In this document: positions 15,115-19,343 of the stretch, piece after piece
Numbering within the stretch: the stretch's first letter is position 1
Layout of the letters: every line of letters begins with the position of its first letter
Source of the DNA: Actinomycetota bacterium
GTDB taxonomy: Bacteria; Actinomycetota; Humimicrobiia; Humimicrobiales; Humimicrobiaceae
Reading direction: 5' to 3'
Assembly: GCA_028697935.1 (NCBI GenBank)
Contig: JAQVEM010000011.1
Coordinates: 1 to 19,343, forward strand
Length of the DNA stretch: 19,343 nucleotides
Made by a program: the position numbers and the translations under genes
Notes under the pieces: generated by a model
What the model was told of the DNA's origin: nothing
Databases searched by the model: none
Seen by the model: only the letters and a program-made list of their open reading frames with translations

Positions 15115-15136
15115 ATCTCTCCTACCTCAAATTTAT

Positions 15137-16192
15137 TTATTTTTTAATTTCGCTGTCTTTAATTATTGTATCATGTTTTATATAAGTGAATGGCCCAATA
15201 TTACTATTTTTACCAATATTAGAACCTTCTATTAGTGATGAATTTATTCTTGAACTCTCACCTATCACCGAATCAATAATCTGACAGAAAGGACCAATTA
15301 TAGAATTCTCTCCTATCACAGTTTCTCCCCTGATAAGACATGAAGGCTCAATGACAACATCCTTATCAATTACTACAGTACTCTCAATATAACATGATTC
15401 CGGATTTCTTATAGTAACTCCATTTTTCATAAAATTTTCATTGACCTTTTTTTGCATAATGCTTTCAACCTTTGAGAGCTGGGCTCTGTCGTTTATACCT
15501 GTAATTTCTATGTAATCCGGAATTCTAATATAACTAACTTTCTCTCCGTTTTTTACCAGCATCTCAATAATATCTGTAAGATAATACTCATTCTGAACAT
15601 TATTACTTTTAATCTTCTCAAGATAGTAAAATAAAGACTCTGTTTCAAAACAATAAATAGAGGTATTTACCTCATTTATTTTTTTTTCTTCAGGAGTAGC
15701 ATCTGCTTCCTCAATAATTTTTACTATATTCCCTTTTCTATCTTTTATTATCCTTCCATATCCTTCCGGATCAGGAACTACAGCAGTTACAAGGCTTACC
15801 ACACTACCTGTGTTTTCTTTATTATGCACCAGCTTTTTTAAAGTTTCTAAACTTACAAGAGGCGTATCAGCAGAAATAATTATAGTATTTTTAGCAAGAC
15901 TATTTCTTTTTTCCTTTACAGTGTAAATAGCATTAGCTGTACCAAGCTGATTTTCCTGCACAACAATTTTAACTTCAGGAAAATTATTTTTAACATAATT
16001 GCTCACTTCCTCTCTTTTGTAGCCAGCAACAGTAAAAATATTTGCAGGATTTAATCCTCTTACAGTAGATAAAACATAATATAGCATTGGGCGTCCTAAA
16101 ATACTGTGCAGAACTTTAGGAGTTTGAGATTTCATTCTTTTACCTTTTCCAGCAGCCAGAACTATAACACTTAAATCCTTAGAAAGGTCCAT
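15137..16192 (-). CDS. glmU: GlmU-type UDP-N-acetylglucosamine pyrophosphorylase, acetyltransferase half truncated
   Basis: The N-terminal uridylyltransferase domain is complete (about 1-240): VIVLAAGKGKRMKSQTPKVLH, QENQLGTANAI, the metal-binding Asp in SADTPLV, GYGRIIKD, NEVNTSIYCF, NEYYLTDII, and the second metal ligand in ITGINDRAQL. The left-handed beta-helix follows (about 255-351; GETVIGENSIIGPF, GSNIGKNSNIGPF) but stops at residue 351 after DSEIKK. Typical GlmU has about 450-460 residues. The missing roughly 100 residues hold the acetyltransferase active site (the His, Tyr and Asn corresponding to E. coli His363, Tyr366 and Asn386) and the acetyl-CoA site. The stop is followed 22 bases later by the prs ATG, leaving no room for a remnant. 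So I infer uridylyl transfer only, with GlcN-1-P acetylation done elsewhere. It has no evident Shine-Dalgarno. A related sugar-1-phosphate nucleotidyltransferase is the alternative, but the position beside prs favours glmU. Confidence 0.88.
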   Translation of the reverse strand: MDLSKDLSVIVLAAGKGKRMKSQTPKVLHSILGRPMLYYVLSTVRGLNPANIFTVAGYKREEVSNYVKNNFPEVKIVVQENQLGTANAIYTVKEKRNSLAKNTIIISADTPLVSLETLKKLVHNKENTGSVVSLVTAVVPDPEGYGRIIKDRKGNIVKIIEEADATPEEKKINEVNTSIYCFETESLFYYLEKIKSNNVQNEYYLTDIIEMLVKNGEKVSYIRIPDYIEITGINDRAQLSKVESIMQKKVNENFMKNGVTIRNPESCYIESTVVIDKDVVIEPSCLIRGETVIGENSIIGPFCQIIDSVIGESSRINSSLIEGSNIGKNSNIGPFTYIKHDTIIKDSEIKK

Positions 16193-16268
16193 CTTAAAAC
16201 AACTATCACAAGAAATATATTTTTAATAACACTCAGATTGTAACATAAAAATAACATTTATCTAAGTA

Positions 16269-16571
16269 TTAATCTGCAAATTCTCCACCTTTTACTTCTC
16301 TGGAGATAACGTTCAGGCCAGGCCCGAAATATACATCAATATATATGAGGTTGTTACATTTCTCACCCAGTATTTCCTTTCTCAGAAAATACTCTGCACC
16401 CTGCGGTCCTTCATCCTCAAAAACTCTTGATAGATCGCTGTCTTTTCTAACTTTTACCTTAATTTCTTCCCCGCATCTTTTACACTTAACAGTAAAAGTA
16501 ATAAACCGGGTACTGGAATCCTCTGCTGGCATGGTAAAAAAACTTTTTATTTTTTCTAAGAAACCGGCCAC
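16269..16571 (-). CDS. Small zinc-ribbon-like conserved hypothetical protein
   Basis: A 100-residue protein of unknown function. It has an amphipathic N-terminus (AGFLEKIKSFF), then a beta-rich core with VKCKRCGEEIKVKV (about 29-42), whose CxxC knuckle suggests half of a zinc site. A further Cys lies in GEKCNNLIYIDVYFG (about 69-83), too few for a complete classical four-Cys ribbon unless it dimerises. No membrane segment or signal peptide is seen. The start is GTG with AAAGGA six bases upstream. The overlapping ATG two bases upstream is out of frame. It lies between ogt (108-bp gap) and glmU (76-bp gap) on the same strand, so it could be the first gene of the glmU cluster. I do not recognise a named family with certainty. 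Confidence 0.75.
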   Translation of the reverse strand: MAGFLEKIKSFFTMPAEDSSTRFITFTVKCKRCGEEIKVKVRKDSDLSRVFEDEGPQGAEYFLRKEILGEKCNNLIYIDVYFGPGLNVISREVKGGEFAD

Positions 16572-16679
16572 ATTGTATCCTTTCCTGCCTTTTATTAAAA
16601 TATTTTTTTCTTAAACTATTTTACCATAACTATTCCTGGATATGACTATTTGCTAAATATTCTTATATGCTATTATACT

Positions 16680-17216
16680 TTATATTCTATAGTTTTTTTC
16701 AAGATTAATCAGATACTTCTTTAAATTTAACTTTTCCGCTTCATCAAAACTGCCATAGCTACCATCGCTCTTAATAATACGGTGGCAGGGTATAATCAGC
16801 AGCACAGGGTTTTTATTCAGTGCAGTTCCAGCAGCCCTCCATGCCTTCTTATATCCAGCAATTTCAGTTACTTCTTTATAACTTGCTGTCTTTCCATAAG
16901 GAATACTGGTAGTTGCTACCCATATTTTCCTCTGAAATGGGGTTCCTGTTAAAAATTCGGCCTTAAGATTCAGGTCTTTTACTTTTCCATCAAGATATCC
17001 GGTGACTTTTTCCTCAATTTCTCCGGATTTTTTACTTCTTGTTAAAAATTTTTCCTTCTCACGGTATTTATCTTCTATTTTTCTAATAAACTCCTTAAAA
17101 TACCTCTTTTCATTTCCAAGAAATAAAATTATTATTCCATCAGTCTGTTCTTTCCAAAGGCAGTAAAATTTACATACTTTCGTTTTAAATTCAGTTTTAT
17201 TTATGTATTCTGCCAT
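16680..17216 (-). CDS. ogt: Methylated-DNA-[protein]-cysteine S-methyltransferase
   Basis: A 178-residue suicide DNA-repair protein that transfers O6-alkyl groups from guanine to its own Cys. The C-terminal half has the family block: FQRKIWVATTSIPYGKTASYKEVTEIAG (DNA-recognition helix, about 94-121), RAAGTALNKNPVLLIIPCHRII (about 127-148) with the acceptor Cys in PCHR, then SDGSYGSF where many homologues have a Gly-Gly/Gly-Tyr turn. The N-terminal domain (about 1-85) is poorly conserved, as is usual in this family, and contains KVCKFYCLWKEQ. No Ada-type regulatory domain is present, so it is an Ogt/MGMT-type single-function enzyme. The ATG start has only a weak Shine-Dalgarno. Several AT-rich dyads lie directly upstream. 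It is the first of several co-directional genes but has wide spacing on both sides. Confidence 0.93.
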   Translation of the reverse strand: MAEYINKTEFKTKVCKFYCLWKEQTDGIIILFLGNEKRYFKEFIRKIEDKYREKEKFLTRSKKSGEIEEKVTGYLDGKVKDLNLKAEFLTGTPFQRKIWVATTSIPYGKTASYKEVTEIAGYKKAWRAAGTALNKNPVLLIIPCHRIIKSDGSYGSFDEAEKLNLKKYLINLEKNYRI

Positions 17217-17396
17217 TAATTCTTAATTAATTAGTGTTTAACTAATTGATATCAGCTGATTTTAACTTAGTTAATTTGGTGCCCAACAGAAGGGGTTCAC
17301 CCACAGTGTTAATTATTAAATTAATTATATTAATTAACAACACCATTTATTTATTATAAGTACAGGTATAAGCTGAAATAAATTTATGTTTCTGAC
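17217..17396. promoter_or_regulatory. Intergenic region with nested AT-rich inverted repeats upstream of ogt
   Basis: This 180-bp gap between the DUF6485 gene and ogt holds three dyads. The first is AATTAGT-gttta-ACTAATT just upstream of the ogt start. The second is TTAACTAA (17238-17245) with TTAGTTAA (17267-17274). The third is TGTTAATTA (17307-17315) with TAATTAACA (17331-17339). A G/C-rich island (about 17278-17304) separates the last two. The third dyad could end transcription of the DUF6485 gene, though it lacks a T-run. The first two overlap where the ogt promoter should be and could be operators. Confidence 0.4.
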
Positions 17397-17588
17397 TTAG
17401 CTGTTTAATCTAATAAAATGTTCTATAGACCTGTCATATGTTCTTTCAGCCCTGCTGTCAAAATAGCAAGCAGGGAGCTCACCCATTCTTCTGTGATAAA
17501 CTATACATTCACAGCACTTACCTTTCCTCGAACAGGACTCATAAGTACAATTACAATTTCCTGAATTTTCTTCCCTGTTGCACTCCAT
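17397..17588 (-). CDS. DUF6485 family cysteine-rich small protein
   Basis: A 63-residue protein with seven Cys. The arrangement C3, then CNCTYESCSRKGKCCECIVYH (six Cys from about residue 12), is followed by RRMGELPACYF with an eighth Cys and RTYDRSIEHFI. This matches my memory of the DUF6485 family, found in anaerobic bacteria and archaea and without known function. The Cys/His set suggests metal or iron-sulfur binding. The start is very well supported: AAAGGAG lies five bases before ATG. It is downstream of and co-directional with cobO (65-base gap), so it may share a transcript with the corrinoid genes. Family assignment is from recall, and metal binding is inferred. Confidence 0.82.
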   Translation of the reverse strand: MECNREENSGNCNCTYESCSRKGKCCECIVYHRRMGELPACYFDSRAERTYDRSIEHFIRLNS

Positions 17589-17653
17589 AATAGCTCCTTT
17601 ACAAATAATATATCCTTCACAGGCTAAAATAGATTTCTCTATGAATCTTTTAC

Positions 17654-18223
17654 TCAGTATTCAATACCTTTTCTCGCTTTTATACCTTTGTTGTAGGCAT
17701 GTTTTATTTCCTTCATTTCTGTTACAGTATCAGCAATTTTTATAAGCTCGGGATGAACATTCCTTCCTGTTAACACTACATTAAGCTCTTCCGGTTTATT
17801 TTCTAAAAGATTTATTACATCATCTATTGCTAAAAGTCCATAATCAATCATATTGTTTATTTCATCAAGTATAACCATGTCATATTTCCCGCATTTAATC
17901 TTATCACTTGTATATTTAAAGGATTTCTCTGCGTTTATCCTGTCTTCTTCCGATATCGAGGGTTTCCCATCTACAAACTTTATAAATCCTGTACCGAGTT
18001 GTTCTATCTCGATAAGAGGCTTTAATTTTTCCATAATTTTAACCTCGCCTGACTTCCAGGAGCCTTTTATAAATTGCAAGATCAGAACTCTCATGTTGTT
18101 TCCAGCCGCCCTCAGCGCAAGGCCCATCGCAGCTGTGGTTTTACCTTTACCATTACCGGTATTTACCAATATTAAACCTTTTTTATCTTTTCTCTTTGAA
18201 GCAGTGTTAGAAAATTCATTCAT
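17654..18223 (-). CDS. cobO: Cob(I)yrinic acid a,c-diamide adenosyltransferase (CobO/BtuR type)
   Basis: A 189-residue enzyme that transfers the 5'-deoxyadenosyl group of ATP to the cobalt of reduced corrinoids, in B12 synthesis and salvage. The P-loop is NTGNGKGKTTAAMGLALRA (about 21-39). LQFIKGSWKSGEVKIMEKL (about 48-66), YDMVILDEINNMIDYGLL (Walker B-like, about 114-131) and LTGRNVHPELIKIADTVTEM (about 152-171) follow in the standard CobA/CobO/BtuR order. The length is typical (E. coli BtuR 196). The ATG start has GAGGT about ten bases upstream. It lies 212 bp downstream of the ABC ATPase gene on the same strand, consistent with corrinoid salvage, and no cobalamin riboswitch could be seen in that gap. 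Confidence 0.94.
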   Translation of the reverse strand: MNEFSNTASKRKDKKGLILVNTGNGKGKTTAAMGLALRAAGNNMRVLILQFIKGSWKSGEVKIMEKLKPLIEIEQLGTGFIKFVDGKPSISEEDRINAEKSFKYTSDKIKCGKYDMVILDEINNMIDYGLLAIDDVINLLENKPEELNVVLTGRNVHPELIKIADTVTEMKEIKHAYNKGIKARKGIEY

Positions 18224-18435
18224 TTTATTAAAAACCTCGCTTTTTAGTTATTTTTAAACCTGTTTTAAATCAAATCTAATTTTAAATTTAATAGATTATG
18301 TAAAATATTTTCTGTAATTTAATATAAGATATTTACAGAATAATTTTATTTAATGTTCAGTCTTTTTTATATTTTTACTATAGTCTGCATTTTATTATAA
18401 CTCATGCCCGAAAATATTTTATTAAACATAAATAA
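18224..18435. other. Intergenic region between the ABC ATPase gene and cobO, 212 bp
   Basis: Almost pure A/T, with one 8-bp inverted repeat, TTCTGTAA (18310-18317) and TTACAGAA (18333-18340), separated by 15 bases. It has no adjoining T-run good enough to call a terminator. I looked on the minus strand for the conserved boxes of a cobalamin riboswitch and found none. It probably carries a promoter for cobO. Confidence 0.4.
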
Positions 18436-19343
18436 TTACAGGTAATTTAATATTTCACCCCCGGATTTTACAACTACTGCGCCGCTTTCTATTATTTTCC
18501 TGTAAAGCTCTGTTGCTTTACCGCCTGTATGATCTCTCAGACTAATTTCTTTTTCATCTATTATTACTACTTTTTTATTCATCCTGACTGCCTCCATTAC
18601 AGACTCGAGATTAGAAAAATTTCCCGGCCCAAACTCCACTCCTGGAAGAACCAGTACATCTGAAGATTTTATAAACTGGAGGTTTTTCTCCTGCGAATTT
18701 GTGCTTATCGGAGAAAACGGAGCTTCTGCCACATAAGGAATGCCCAGCATACCGGCAGTTTCAATATCAGTGTCAAGAGTATTTATTACTCCACACGATA
18801 CATTATAGCCTCTACTGTGCAGCAAATTAATTACCGGCGATGCCGCACCCCCTCCACCTATTACATGAACTTTTATAGTTTTTTTCAACGGAGGACAGGA
18901 ATTTACCATACTATCATTGTTAGCCGGGCTAAAAATAGGGCTGACATAGAGCTTCCTTGTTACAGGATTTCTACCTACAAAAACATCGCTTCCAAAAACA
19001 CTTTTTATACTGCTTCTTGTTATTACTTCCTCTACCCTGCCGGAGTTAAAAACTCTCCCTTCTTTTAGAAGAATTATTTTTTCGCTATTCTGTATAGCAA
19101 GATTAATATCATGAAAAATTCCTATTAGTGTTTTATTTTCATTTTTATTCAGGCTCAGAAATAGATTCATAAATTCAATCTGAAAGTTGATATCAAGATG
19201 AGATGTAGGTTCATCAAGAAGCAGTACCGGACTATTCTGTGCAAGCACCTGTGCAACTATAACCCTTTGTTTTTCTCCACCTGAAAGTTCTGAGAACCTC
19301 CTTTTTGAAAGATATGATATCTTTGTTTTTTCCATAGCTTCAT
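18436..19343 (-). CDS. btuD: FecE/BtuD-type ABC transporter ATPase with fused C-terminal domain (5' end outside window)
   Basis: The frame is open to the window edge (Glu-Ala precede the first visible Met), so the Walker A part and true start lie beyond 19343. About 300 residues are visible. The first 100 hold the ABC signature FSELSGGEKQRV, Walker B VLLLDEPTSHLD and the H-loop in GIFHDINLA, as in iron-siderophore/haem/cobalamin importers. After KEGRVFNSGRVEEVI and the usual end near VSPIF, a further domain of about 150 residues follows: VHVIGGGGAASPVINLLHSRG, then SCGVINTLDTDIETAGMLG and SSDVLVLPGVEFGPGN, which reads as Rossmann-like alpha/beta. From memory, archaeal-type BtuD proteins carry a comparable extension. 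The neighbouring cobO makes corrinoid the likeliest substrate, with iron-chelate as the alternative. Confidence 0.85.
   Translation of the reverse strand, partial: EAMEKTKISYLSKRRFSELSGGEKQRVIVAQVLAQNSPVLLLDEPTSHLDINFQIEFMNLFLSLNKNENKTLIGIFHDINLAIQNSEKIILLKEGRVFNSGRVEEVITRSSIKSVFGSDVFVGRNPVTRKLYVSPIFSPANNDSMVNSCPPLKKTIKVHVIGGGGAASPVINLLHSRGYNVSCGVINTLDTDIETAGMLGIPYVAEAPFSPISTNSQEKNLQFIKSSDVLVLPGVEFGPGNFSNLESVMEAVRMNKKVVIIDEKEISLRDHTGGKATELYRKIIESGAVVVKSGGEILNYL

Noticed and set aside
15115..15136. A possible frameshift separating glmU from its missing C-terminal part.
   Set aside because: Only 22 bases lie between the glmU stop and the prs start, and no beta-helix hexapeptide pattern continues in other frames, so there is no remnant to rejoin.
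17278..17304. TGGTGCCC followed by GGGTTCACCC resembles the 3' end of the tRNA-Leu gene (TGGTGCCC) and might be an att-site remnant.
   Set aside because: Only eight bases match, the T-arm does not pair, and no integrase or flanking duplication is nearby. Chance is more likely.
18224..18435. A cobalamin riboswitch expected between corrinoid genes.
   Set aside because: The gap is almost entirely A/T and contains none of the conserved G/C-rich boxes of that riboswitch on the minus strand.

Overview
The window is AT-rich bacterial chromosome, apparently from a Gram-positive-type lineage. The minus-strand order glmU, prs, rplY/ctc, pth, mfd, PrsA/SurA-type foldase, mazG, (pyk), ftsB/divIC, ppx is the housekeeping backbone shared by Bacillota (gcaD-prs-ctc-spoVC-mfd-yabN-divIC in Bacillus subtilis) and Actinomycetota (pth-rplY-prsA-glmU and mfd-mazG-eno-divIC-ppx in Mycobacterium). 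A short, HD-less Ppx directly after an FtsB/DivIC gene, and the absence of spoVT, yabP/yabQ and spoIIE, lean towards a non-sporulating low-GC actinobacterial-like or deep-branching lineage. I cannot fix the phylum from sequence alone. TTG and GTG starts occur (foldase, mazG, zinc-ribbon gene).

Layout. Bases 1-1590 are an accessory-looking left end: the tail of a plus-strand gene, a PEBP/YbhB-family gene (minus), an unrecognised small plus-strand gene with a helical domain and a Lys/Thr-rich tail, and a structured non-coding stretch resembling the right end / omegaRNA of an IS200/IS605-type element with no transposase gene in view. This stretch abuts the 3' end of a tRNA-Leu(UAA). Bases 1591-3299 (minus) carry tRNA-Leu, ppx and ftsB/divIC, with a perfect 25-bp direct repeat duplicating the ppx start region. 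Bases 3571-5589 (plus) are a two-gene KtrB/TrkH-KtrA/TrkA potassium uptake operon facing the other way. Bases 5608-16192 (minus) hold pyk, mazG, foldase lipoprotein, mfd, pth, rplY, prs and glmU. The mazG-pyk junction is a four-base ATGA overlap, and a 297-bp gap separates pth from mfd. Bases 16269-17588 hold a small zinc-ribbon gene, ogt and a DUF6485 gene. Bases 17654-19343 hold cobO and the 3' part of a BtuD/FecE-type ABC ATPase, together suggesting corrinoid uptake and adenosylation.

How the parts fit: GlmU feeds UDP-GlcNAc to the envelope, Prs makes PRPP, Ctc/L25 and Pth serve translation, Mfd and Ogt repair DNA, MazG cleans the nucleotide pool, the foldase acts outside the membrane, FtsB/DivIC acts in division and Ppx in polyphosphate/(p)ppGpp metabolism. 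The main surprises are a GlmU that stops about 100 residues early and lacks its acetyltransferase active site, the orphan omegaRNA-like stretch beside tRNA-Leu, the helical/basic-tail protein next to it, and the C-terminal domain fused to the ABC ATPase.
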